Of a stretch of DNA of 6,555 nucleotides, positions 1-6,378 are shown piece by piece. Every line of letters begins with the position of its first letter. Within the stretch, counting starts at the first letter, position 1. A program made the position numbers and the translations under genes. The stretch is from contig JAJYOS010000382.1 of assembly GCA_021796055.1 (NCBI GenBank), positions 1 to 6,555 of the forward strand, in the 5' to 3' direction. The notes under the pieces are model-generated. The model saw only the letters and a list, made by a program, of their open reading frames with translations, made no database searches and was not told where the DNA came from. The stretch comes from Bacteroidota bacterium. Lineage in GTDB: Bacteria; Bacteroidota; Kryptoniia; Kryptoniales; JAKASW01.

Positions 1-831
1 TTGATTGTCGTTGAAAAAGTAATTAAGAGTATCACCGGTCGAGTTATCGATTATTATGAGATATTCCTGGGGAGGTCCGGATATGGTGGCCGGATTGGAT
101 GCCGGCTCATCGGTAACCTTTATCGTGAAGTCGAGCGGAACAGGATCGGTTGGGGAACCGCCGTTCGCAATAGTAGCGGTCAGATTCGTCTTGCTGCTCG
201 AGTTCCATCCGGAGTTCGCCTCGATCGAATCGAGGATCGGCTTTGAATTGTAGAATGTCAGGTACATCCCGTCGAAAACTGGCGTGAACCATGACTGGCT
301 GACGTTCCCGGTCGAGTCCAATGGAATCGGTATCGTACTGGCGATAACTGAATCTCTCGTGACATCGGTGACGGTATAACTCGTTGTGTGGAGAGCAAAA
401 TTCTGATCGACGGCAGAAGAAAAAGTGATCTGATACCTGTGACCGCCGGGAATTGCCCAGGAGTCGACTACCGCGACCTGAACGGCCCCGGTGGATGATG
501 AACCCGAAGTCTGTCTGACATAACCGTTTGCAGTGGCATCCGTATGGCCGGGTGAATCGTTGACGGCGACTGTATTCGGGGTGACTATTGCCGTGTTAAC
601 GGTTTCGCCGGTAAGCTGGTCGAACTCGTTATAGGTAAAAGAGAACGGACTGAACGACGGCTCTATGGGAACCAGGTGCCTGTCCACACCGCCGGTCACC
701 CAGTTGTATCCGTGATCGTTAAGGATGGTATCCATCCCCGCGAAGTGTCCCCTGTCGTACGAGAGCACTGCATAGTAATAAGTAACGCCATTGGGAAACA
801 AAACTTTCGATGCTGAGTTACAACGGTACGG
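1..831 (-). CDS. Large secreted/surface protein, interior fragment (both ends missing)
   Basis: The minus strand is open without a stop from 831 to the left edge (277 codons), and the frame continues past position 1. The translation reads as an extracellular beta-rich protein: Ser, Thr, Asn, Gly and Asp are abundant, there is no Cys, and short strands alternate with turns. Near its 5' side it has FPNGVTYYYAVLSYDRG, which resembles the last strands of a fibronectin-III-like module. It is followed by a Pro/Ser-rich linker, then NTAIVTPNTVAVND, then further strand-rich sequence ending in IIIDNSTGDTLNYFF. No start codon with a ribosome binding site exists at the 5' side: an in-frame TGA lies at 832-834 and the frame runs into the symporter fragment on the other strand, so the 5' end is absent. 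The protein probably sits outside the cell, as a surface-attached or secreted adhesin or binding protein of the FCB type. That is inference, and no catalytic motif is visible. Confidence 0.6.
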
Positions 832-1760
832 TCAATCCTGAAAGGATTGTTCCAGCAGTGATACTGTTCGACCTTCCGACCGGTGTGCGGGGATTTCTCG
901 TCATAGCCCTGATTGCGGCGGCTTTTTCTTCCTTCAACTCCAGCGTGAATTCCGCAGCAGCCTATTTCACCCGCGATCTGTATCAACGCTTCATCCACGT
1001 GAGTGACCGCACCAAAGAGCTGATAGGAGTTTCCTATCTCTTCATCTGCGGCATGGTTCTGACAGCGTATTTTCTTGCGTTTTATTTCCGAAGCATCACG
1101 CAGATCTGGGGTTGGATCGTCATGGGACTTGGAGGCGGCCTGGCAATTCCTGCCATGCTGAAGTTTTACTGGTGGCGGTACAACGGAGGCGGTTTCGCCA
1201 TTGGGACCGCCGTCGGCATTCTTGCCTCGATCGTCGAGGTGAGGCTCTTTCCTCATTTACTCGAATGGCAGCAGTTTGTTCTGGTTGCCGGTGTCTCGCT
1301 TGTAGCTACTATTGCAGGTACGCTTCTGACTCCTCCGGTCGAAGATGGTGTTTCATTCCACTTCTATCGGACTACTCGACCATTCGGGGTATGGGGGCCA
1401 TTCAAAAAAAGACTGGAGCCGGCCGTCAGACTGGCGATGGAAAGAGAACACAGGAACGACCTCATCTCGGTCCCCTTCACGCTCGGATGGCAGCTGTCGC
1501 TTTTCTTCCTGCCGATGCAGCTGATGATCGGAAATTTTCGCCAGTTCTTCGTCACACTTGGCGTCTTCCTCTTCTGCCAGCGATCGGTTGATCGAGCTGA
1601 TAAAAAGCAACAACCTCAAACAAAACGACAGACTCCCGACGGTCAGGGAGATAATAGACAAATGGAATTTCAGCTATGCGACCGTTCATCGCACTCTGAT
1701 CGAAATGGAAAACAGAGGAATCATAACCAGGCGGCAAGGAAAGGGTATGTACGTCGATAA
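810..1760 (+). pseudogene. Na+/solute symporter (SSS family), internal fragment truncated at both ends
   Basis: The frame from the ATG at 810 encodes the C-terminal half of a sodium/solute symporter of the glucose/galactose-cotransporter type, which imports a sugar with Na+ across the inner membrane. Recognisable blocks in order are NPERIVPAVI, then ALIAAAFSSFNSSVNSAAAYFTRDLYQRF (the conserved helix with Ser/Asn followed by 'TRDLY'), ITQIWGWIVMGLGGGLAIP, FYWWRYNGGGFAIGTAVG, GTLLTPPVEDG and FYRTTRPFGVWGP. About six hydrophobic segments are visible. Family members have about 500-650 residues; only about 255 symporter-like residues are left. The roughly 250-residue N-terminal half is missing: upstream is an opposite-strand surface-protein gene and there is no Shine-Dalgarno at 810. 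The last helix with its usual Trp-Tyr/Asn-Leu-Pro tail is also missing. Symporter sequence stops near 1577 (LGVFLFC), after which the frame is basic, unrelated sequence lying inside the regulator gene until a stop at 1758. I regard it as a non-functional remnant or an assembly chimera. Confidence 0.8.
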
Positions 1761-2613
1761 ACTGGAGGACAATCCCGCCGATAAACAGATTGCACTGATA
1801 ATACCGAGCCACTTCAGCGGATTCAAGATCTTCATCGACATACTGTCCGGGATAAGAGCCGCATTGGATAAGAAGAAGATCGGCATCTTGATTTCAATCT
1901 CGAACATGAATCACGAGAAGGAGAAGGACACCATAGAGCGTCTCATATCGCGGCATGTGGACGGCATGATCATATTTCTCGAAGACCACTACAGACAGGA
2001 CTACTCCCATATCGCCAAGCTCAGAGAAGCAAACTACCCCTTCGTCCTGATAGACAGATACATCCCTGAACTCGATACGGACTATGTCGTAGTGGACAAT
2101 ACTATTGCCATGGGCAGGATTTGCGCATACCTCAAATACAACAGGTACTGCGACAAGTTAATCTTTGTCCCCGACAATGAGGCACCGGAGAATATCTCCT
2201 CCTCAGAAGAGAAACTTGCAGGGTTTAAGACTGCTATGGAGGTCCTTTACGGCCGTGAGGACGGGACGGTGCTCAGCTTCGACGAGCTGGTCTCCCAAAT
2301 TTGCGATATCTCAAGCTCCCACAAAAACGTGGGCATATGCGTGAACCATGACGGGCTGATAACTTCCCTGTTTCAGAGTCTCGAGAAACTGAATATTTCT
2401 CTCCCCTCGAATTGCCACCTTTTCGGCTACAACAACAGTTTCGAAACGCCCCTGTATCCGACTGTTGAGCAATTCAACGATAAGGCAGGCATGAAAGCCG
2501 CAGAAATACTGATGGAGAGAATGGAGAATCCTACCGGGAGCAGAACACACTACAGGATCGAACCGAAACTGGTGCTCCCCGATGCGGACGGCAATTTTTC
2601 TTTCGAGAGCTAG
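1558..2613 (+). CDS. GntR-family transcriptional regulator with LacI-like sugar-sensing domain
   Basis: This is a hybrid repressor of the AraR/GntR-LacI type. Residues ~9-66 form a winged helix: DRLIELIKSNN, the GntR signature NDRLPTVREI, a recognition-helix region SYATVHRTLIEMENRG and the wing IITRRQGKGMYV. Residues ~76-351 form a periplasmic-binding-protein-like effector domain with LacI landmarks: HVDGMIIF (133-140), PFVLIDRYIPELDTDYVVVDN (161-181), EKLAGFKTAME (218-228), VGICVNHDGLITSLFQSLE (258-276), HLFGYNN (287-293) and PTVEQFNDKAGMKAAEILMERM (301-322). It probably binds DNA as a dimer and releases it on binding a sugar; the sugar is unknown, and L-rhamnose or a derivative is a guess from rhaM nearby. 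The start is doubtful. The TTG at 1558 and the in-frame TTG at 1588 have no ribosome binding site, there is no ATG before the helix-turn-helix, and the 5' end overlaps symporter sequence. The native start has probably been lost at a junction near 1570. The stop is TAG at 2611-2613. Confidence 0.85.
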   Translation: MASSSSASDRLIELIKSNNLKQNDRLPTVREIIDKWNFSYATVHRTLIEMENRGIITRRQGKGMYVDKLEDNPADKQIALIIPSHFSGFKIFIDILSGIRAALDKKKIGILISISNMNHEKEKDTIERLISRHVDGMIIFLEDHYRQDYSHIAKLREANYPFVLIDRYIPELDTDYVVVDNTIAMGRICAYLKYNRYCDKLIFVPDNEAPENISSSEEKLAGFKTAMEVLYGREDGTVLSFDELVSQICDISSSHKNVGICVNHDGLITSLFQSLEKLNISLPSNCHLFGYNNSFETPLYPTVEQFNDKAGMKAAEILMERMENPTGSRTHYRIEPKLVLPDADGNFSFES

Positions 2614-2616
2614 GAA

Positions 2617-2637
2617 TCGCCGCCCCCGACCCGGCGA
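2617..2637. terminator. Short hairpin between convergent genes (weak)
   Basis: TCGCCG at 2617-2622 pairs with CGGCGA at 2632-2637 around a 9-nt loop, directly after the regulator's stop codon and before the 3' end of the convergent lipoprotein gene. The stem has six base pairs and no T-tract on either side, so a terminator role is only suggested by its position. Confidence 0.25.
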
Positions 2638-2657
2638 AACGCCCGATGGCCTTCAGT

Positions 2658-3421
2658 TCAGAAATTCGTGTACTCTTTGTAGCCCGCACTGCTGACGGAG
2701 AACTGAGATCCTCCCGCAAATCCCGGGTATGAGATCGAGTTGAATGGAAGGATGGTTATGTCAAGGTACGGACAGGGCCCGCCGGACGTCTCCTGAAACA
2801 CCCATGAAGGAAAAGTAAGAGTATTTGAACCGGTTCTCGTCGACCATGATGTGACTACGCTGCCGGATGAATCATAGCTGACGGCCGTCAACAGATAGTA
2901 TTCTGCACCTACCGCTCCCGTCCCCCATGCAACAGAATAAGATGTACTCTGATTTTCCACCCCTTTTTGCGGCATGCTCGGCTGGAGGATACAGTCGGTT
3001 ATCGATGGCGGCACACGAAGCATTTGCTGGATGGTCCCCACCAACTGATGCTGTATTGTAAAGACAACTGAGTCTCCCGCAGAAAGCATCAGTCCGTTGC
3101 CCGAAAAAGTGCCCGCCGTTCCCTGATGCGTCAATCGAATCCCGTTCACTGCGATACGGGCTGAGTTGAACACGGTGTCGGCCGATGACTGATCCCGATA
3201 CGCAAGCTGGCACACGACCGAATAGCTCGCTTTGCCGGATGATGCGGGAGTCTGAACCTGCGCCGTGCCGGAGACGTATATGTCCGAATTCGGGATCGGA
3301 TGATTTGCAATTTGGCCCCCGGACTCGTCGGACCGGAACAGGCCGACAAATACACGCCGAGAACTAAGATGCTGATGAAACCCTTTGTCAACGTACTATC
3401 TCCTAATGACTTCTTCTTCAT
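2658..3421 (-). pseudogene. Small Ig/FN3-like lipoprotein, split by a one-base frameshift
   Basis: The 5' part encodes a lipoprotein signal: basic start, hydrophobic core FISILVLGVYLSAC, then SGPTSPG, with LSAC as the lipobox. This frame then becomes Arg-rich nonsense. The true downstream protein continues in another frame as GQIANHPIPNSDIYVSGTAQ and onward to YKEYTNF and a TGA at 2658-2660. One extra base in the five-C run at 3316-3320 (five G on the coding strand) would join them as SPGGQIANHP and give a protein of about 254 residues. The mature part is strand-rich and polar, with NGIRLTHQGTAG, LSAGDSVVFTIQHQ and EYYLLTAVSYDSSG, consistent with one or two immunoglobulin/fibronectin-like domains tethered to a membrane. 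No enzyme motif is seen. Start choice: the ATG at 3421 has a poor ribosome binding site, whereas an in-frame TTG at 3391 has AGGAG eight bases upstream and leaves an 18-residue leader ending in the lipobox Cys. Function is unknown. Confidence 0.65.
3400..3404 (-). promoter_or_regulatory. Ribosome binding site favouring a TTG start of the lipoprotein
   Basis: The coding strand has AGGAG here, eight bases before the in-frame TTG whose first base is 3391. The ATG thirty bases upstream (3421) is preceded by GATAAGCGGTT, with no good Shine-Dalgarno match. Leaders from either start keep the LSAC lipobox. Confidence 0.4.
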
Positions 3422-3745
3422 AACCGCTTATCCGACTTGGTATATCCTTACGCCGCTCCCCCACAAATCATCCGGGGTCCGAACGCGCTCCTGGAAACGA
3501 TGATACCCTAGACGTTCGCTCCGCGAAATAGTTCCGACTGACATATCTGCATGGTTGCGTCCACGAGAAATCCAGGCAGCAATCGAGGTGCAAAATAGTC
3601 TTCGCTTCCGTTAAAACCAAGATACTCTCATCCTTGTAAAGAGATAGGAAAACAGAGGACGGAATTCAGTAGATTAAGAAGAAAACAGCAAAAGTAACGT
3701 GAAAATTACCGAACGCACTTCACACCTGATGGAGGTCACTGCAGC
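3422..3745. other. Divergent intergenic region between lipoprotein gene and rhaM
   Basis: These 324 bases separate two divergently transcribed genes and hold no frame I can support as coding. They should contain promoters for both directions, but I could not pick a -35/-10 pair with confidence. Two small symmetric elements are present: TTCGC-TCC-GCGAA at 3515-3527, and GTAA...TTAC near 3695-3710 in an A-rich segment just upstream of rhaM. Either could be an operator half-site pair, but arms of four or five bases are expected by chance. Confidence 0.4.
3731..3735 (+). promoter_or_regulatory. Ribosome binding site of rhaM
   Basis: GGAGG lies ten bases before the ATG at 3746. It is slightly far but is a full anti-Shine-Dalgarno match, and it fixes the start that gives the family's standard 104-residue length. 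Confidence 0.65.
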
Positions 3746-4060
3746 ATGAAGAGATTCGCATTCAAAATGAAGTTGAAACCTGGATGCAAGGAGGAATACG
3801 TCCGCAGGCACAACGCCATCTGGCCCGAGCTAAAGGCCCTGTTGACATCTGAAGGAGTCAGAGATTACACAATCTTTTTGGACGGCGAAACCAACACCCT
3901 GTTCGCCGTTCAGAAGCTTGAATCGGATAAGTCGGCCCAGGACCTGGGAGACAATCCCGTCGTTCAGAAGTGGTGGAAGTATATGGCCGACATTATGGAA
4001 ACCAACCCCGATTCTTCACCTGTCTCGGTCCCTCTTGAAGAGACATTTCACATGGATTAA
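3746..4060 (+). CDS. rhaM: L-rhamnose mutarotase
   Basis: RhaM catalyses interconversion of the alpha and beta anomers of L-rhamnose in the cytoplasm, supplying the anomer used by rhamnose isomerase or other catabolic enzymes. The protein is 104 residues, the same length as E. coli RhaM (YiiL), and has the family's ferredoxin-like dimeric barrel pattern. It opens with KRFAFKMKLKPGCKEEY. Tyr18 and His22 (in EEYVRRHNAIWPEL) sit at the catalytic positions of the family, Tyr41 follows in VRDYTIFLD, and the Trp76-Trp77 pair (VVQKWWKYMADIM) is conserved. The C-terminus VPLEETFHMD is also typical. The gene looks intact and stands alone, divergent from the lipoprotein gene and convergent with the UroD-like gene, with a strong hairpin after its stop. 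Other rhamnose genes (isomerase, kinase, aldolase or dehydrogenase) are not in the window. COG3254 also includes members that may act on related deoxy-sugars, so substrate identity is likely but not proven. Confidence 0.93.
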   Translation: MKRFAFKMKLKPGCKEEYVRRHNAIWPELKALLTSEGVRDYTIFLDGETNTLFAVQKLESDKSAQDLGDNPVVQKWWKYMADIMETNPDSSPVSVPLEETFHMD

Positions 4061-4113
4061 GAAACCCGGCAGGCGCGAATTGCCACGCCCTGCAGGAAAG
4101 GTCTTGTACCGCA

Positions 4114-4141
4114 CCGGTCGGCTTTGAAGAAAGCCGACCGG
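4114..4141. terminator. Strong 12-bp hairpin between convergent rhaM and UroD-like genes
   Basis: CCGGTCGGCTTT at 4114-4125 is perfectly complementary to AAAGCCGACCGG at 4130-4141, around a four-base GAAG loop. It lies 53 bases after the rhaM stop and 45 bases before the end of the convergent gene, the usual place for a bidirectional terminator. Neither side carries a run of T after the stem, so termination would be non-canonical; it might instead protect mRNA 3' ends. The rest of 4061-4186 holds nothing else I can support. Confidence 0.6.
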
Positions 4142-4186
4142 ACCCGAGGCTCAGATTGAACCGGAAGTGCCTGCTGCGACTAATGG

Positions 4187-5290
4187 TTACTGATAATTTC
4201 CGAACTCTTTTGCCGCTTTGATCATTTCTCTTACAGTTTCCATCGAAACATCCGTCTGAACGATGTGGGCCGGAGCCAGCATGTATCCCCTATCCCTGCC
4301 GAAGATGCTTATCCTCCTCTTTATCTCATCACGTATCTCTTTGACGTTGCCGCCCGGGAGAAGCTCCTGCTGGTCAATTCCTCCAAAAAAACAGATCCTC
4401 TCCCCGTATTTGTCCTTAAGTTCCTGAGGATCCGACCCCGGGACGTTCGGCTGGACCGGGTTAAACACGTCTACCCCGATCTCTATAAAATCGTCGATAA
4501 GCGGAGCCACGGCACCGTCCGAATGCATGATGACGATCAGGTCGGGATTCTCCTGCTTCAACTTCTCTATCAGCCTTTTGTGGCGCCACTTGAACATGTT
4601 TCTCCACATCTTCGGTGAGATGAGTGTCGATGTCTGACTCCCCAGATCTTCACCGAGCCAAATGGCATCCACGCCCGCCCTTACCAGCTGCAGCGCGAGG
4701 GCCGTGCTCCATTCCTCCACGCGGTCATTCAATCTGTCCACCCATGGTTTTGGCCCGATCATAGCAAGCAGATATTTCTCCAACCCGGTGAGATGCCACG
4801 CCATTTCGAAGATGGTTATCTCGACATCTCCGATGACAAAATAGTCTTTGCCGTATTTCTCTATATCTCTTTTCGCCTTCTCGAATCTCCCGGGTGCGTA
4901 AGGATCCGGGAATTGATATTCTTCTATTTGACCTACCGTTTCCACCTCGTCCAGCGGACATTTGGCCACTTCGACATAAAGAGGACTCGGCTTCATGTGC
5001 ATGCCGAACTCATTTGTCGTAATATCGTCTTCGACAACCCGGGGCATGAAACCGCTCGCAACCGTTCCGCCGACAACCACCACGTCGCTCCCCATTTTTG
5101 TGCGGAGCTCGTTCGCGGAAATTCGGTAGGTCAGGTCCTCGTAATACGAAAGAGCATAGTCGGGATCTATTCCCATTTCACTCCCGAACTTGTCCGTCAA
5201 TTGCCTGCACAGGTCGAATTGTATCGGGACCCTGTCCGGAAAACCATCTTTCTTCTTAAAAGCCCGCAATACCCGCTCTTTCGAGTTCAT
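4187..5290 (-). CDS. Uroporphyrinogen decarboxylase-like (URO-D superfamily) protein, probably not haem synthesis
   Basis: The 367-residue protein has the URO-D TIM-barrel pattern: the NSKERVLRAF start, DRVPIQFD (20-26), a mid-barrel block DAIWLGEDLGSQTSTLISP (208-226), VIMHSDGAV (253-261), DVFNPVQPN (274-282), FFGGIDQQELLP (301-312) and GYMLAPAHIVQTDV (335-348). True HemE has an N-terminal RQAGRY motif that binds the porphyrin carboxylates; it is absent here, so haem synthesis is unlikely. The related methylcobamide:CoM methyltransferases (MtaA type) bind zinc through H-x-C; here the site reads His256-Ser-Asp258, so the cysteine is replaced. His342 may match the conserved C-terminal histidine of the superfamily. 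Proteins of this branch are common in carbohydrate loci, with undefined chemistry. Start: GAAAGG lies eight bases upstream of the ATG. No signal peptide or membrane segment is present, so it should be cytoplasmic. The gene has its own promoter-like region and faces rhaM. Confidence 0.85.
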   Translation of the reverse strand: MNSKERVLRAFKKKDGFPDRVPIQFDLCRQLTDKFGSEMGIDPDYALSYYEDLTYRISANELRTKMGSDVVVVGGTVASGFMPRVVEDDITTNEFGMHMKPSPLYVEVAKCPLDEVETVGQIEEYQFPDPYAPGRFEKAKRDIEKYGKDYFVIGDVEITIFEMAWHLTGLEKYLLAMIGPKPWVDRLNDRVEEWSTALALQLVRAGVDAIWLGEDLGSQTSTLISPKMWRNMFKWRHKRLIEKLKQENPDLIVIMHSDGAVAPLIDDFIEIGVDVFNPVQPNVPGSDPQELKDKYGERICFFGGIDQQELLPGGNVKEIRDEIKRRISIFGRDRGYMLAPAHIVQTDVSMETVREMIKAAKEFGNYQ

Positions 5291-5380
5291 TCAATAAACC
5301 TTTCTCTTTGTCCTGGTAAGTGAAGTTCTTAGACGGACGAGACAGCCGATGAAATCGACCTTTCCCGTTTCTCAAAGCAG

Positions 5381-5393
5381 TGCTAAGTTAGCA
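5381..5393. promoter_or_regulatory. Perfect palindrome, candidate operator of the UroD-like gene
   Basis: TGCTAA-G-TTAGCA is a perfect inverted repeat with six-base arms around one central base, 91 bases upstream of the UroD-like start. It overlaps the proposed -10 element, the position expected for a repressor site. I found no second full copy in the window. It lacks the central CG typical of LacI operators, so the cognate regulator is unknown; the nearby GntR-LacI protein is one candidate. Confidence 0.5.
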
Positions 5394-5413
5394 TTCCGAT
5401 AATGGATTGGCAA
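5385..5413 (-). promoter_or_regulatory. Candidate sigma70-type promoter for the UroD-like gene
   Basis: On the minus strand TTGCCA (5413-5408, five of six matches to TTGACA) is followed after exactly 17 bases by TAACTT (5390-5385, a weak -10). The -10 lies inside the palindrome. If used, it would give an untranslated leader of roughly 85-90 bases. The weak -10 makes this tentative, and lineages with unusual sigma factors may not follow this consensus. Confidence 0.35.
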
Positions 5414-5433
5414 ATCGATCTGATTACGAACAA

Positions 5434-6338
5434 TCACGACGCGAATTGAAATGAGAACTGTGTTTTCTTCTTGAGAAGGTACCAGAACATCTTGTTATTT
5501 GAAACCGGGTGTTTGTAAACTACATCTCCGTAAGCGTTCAAAACGGTTATTTGGCTGGAATGCATGAAGTCTCCATCGGCCTTTTTCTTAAACTCTACTC
5601 CGATTCGATTCAAGCTGATAGAGCGAGCCGCTGCCAATTCCGGCGTTTTGATCCGAAACAACGCAACATGTATCGTGCTGAGTCGAGCCTGAACCGACGA
5701 CAGGCCGGCTTTTGCCTGCCGGATGAATGTCATTCCCTTTTTTCCATAACAACTAATGTCCATTCTTAGAAGGCCGTATTCACCCGGCCCGATGTCTTCA
5801 GCCGATGCAGGTTCAACGCTCCGTAATCCGCCCATGACTAATCTGGTTCTCGACGAGGTCGCGTCCAGCAACCATGAGGCAACCGCTCCGACACTAACAA
5901 TCCGATATCAAAAATGCGCTCAATGCAATCTCCGGGCTTCACATAGTGCTCATATCGAAAGGCCCTTGAAGAAATTCGAGATGTCAGAGAAGGAATCTGG
6001 GATACCTTAAGGGTATCCTTTTCGTTCATCTGCAAAGACAAAGTGGTATCGATGCGGCACGCGACTCCAAATGAATCCGGGAGTTCAGCGGAAGCAATCA
6101 GTTCCGAATTTGAAAAAAAGCATATGCGAAAGGGTTCGTCTTCTCGCTTCCCGAACGGCAGGATCAATTCGACATCGATACTCCTGATACAGAGGTCCTT
6201 CTTGCCACTTGAATCTCCCTTTGGAGCCACAGCCCCATCGCTTCTCCCTCCCCCGGGAGAGACCGTCTGGGAATATGCAGTGTCACAGATTTCGCCACAC
6301 AGCGCGACGACCAGAATTGAAACTAACAAGCCCCGCAT
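5434..6338 (-). pseudogene. Exported protein of unknown function, split by a one-base frameshift
   Basis: The gene begins with a textbook ribosome binding site (AGGAGG eight bases before the ATG at 6338). It has a Sec signal peptide: MRGLLVSILVVALCGEICDTAYSQ, with likely cleavage around residues 22-24. A Gly/Ser-rich linker follows, then beta-rich sequence (SIDVELILPFGKRE, FRICFFSNSELIASAELP, YVKPGDCIERIFDIG). That frame ends at a TAG at 5838-5840. The continuation is in another frame from about 5907 (GAVASWLLDATSSRTRLVMGG...), reaching a TGA at 5434-5436. One extra base between 5841 and 5907 joins them into about 301 residues, for example in the GG of TCGGAG. The last 40 residues include SQITVLNAYGDVVYKHP, which faintly recalls a type IX secretion C-terminal domain, but the usual basic Ile/Val tail is missing. 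I do not recognise the family. The protein is probably periplasmic or secreted. The frameshift may be natural decay or a sequencing error. Confidence 0.6.
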
Positions 6339-6348
6339 AGCCTTAGCC

Positions 6349-6378
6349 TCCTGACTAAATTACCCTAATCCTGACTAA
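6349..6378. repeat. Two direct copies of a 10-bp element just upstream of the exported-protein gene
   Basis: TCCTGACTAA occurs at 6349-6358 and again at 6369-6378, start to start exactly 20 bases, about two helical turns. The proximal copy overlaps the ribosome binding site of the gene that starts at 6338. Same-face spacing fits a dimeric regulator, but a chance or replication-slippage origin is possible. Confidence 0.4.

Noticed and set aside
696..1256. A 186-codon minus-strand frame opposite the symporter
   Set aside because: It is the antisense shadow of the symporter and crosses the junction. Its translation is low in hydrophobic runs, is rich in charged, His and Cys residues without domain pattern, and has no ribosome binding site.
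786..1590. Symporter segment as a mobile element or insertion sequence
   Set aside because: No transposase, terminal inverted repeats or flanking direct repeats could be seen at either junction.
1112..1591. A 159-codon plus-strand frame inside the symporter
   Set aside because: It lies in another frame of clear symporter coding sequence, and its Arg/Cys/Ser-rich translation is typical of an out-of-frame shadow.
3316..3320. Programmed -1 ribosomal frameshifting in the lipoprotein gene
   Set aside because: The codons around the G run do not form a standard X-XXY-YYZ slippery heptamer and I see no obvious downstream stimulatory hairpin, so an indel is simpler.
3515..3527. TTCGC-TCC-GCGAA inverted repeat as an operator
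   Set aside because: Five-base arms occur often by chance in 300 bases, and no promoter element could be placed next to it.
4793..5323. A 176-codon plus-strand frame opposite the UroD-like gene
   Set aside because: The minus-strand product has full-length family motifs through this stretch; the plus frame has none and no ribosome binding site.
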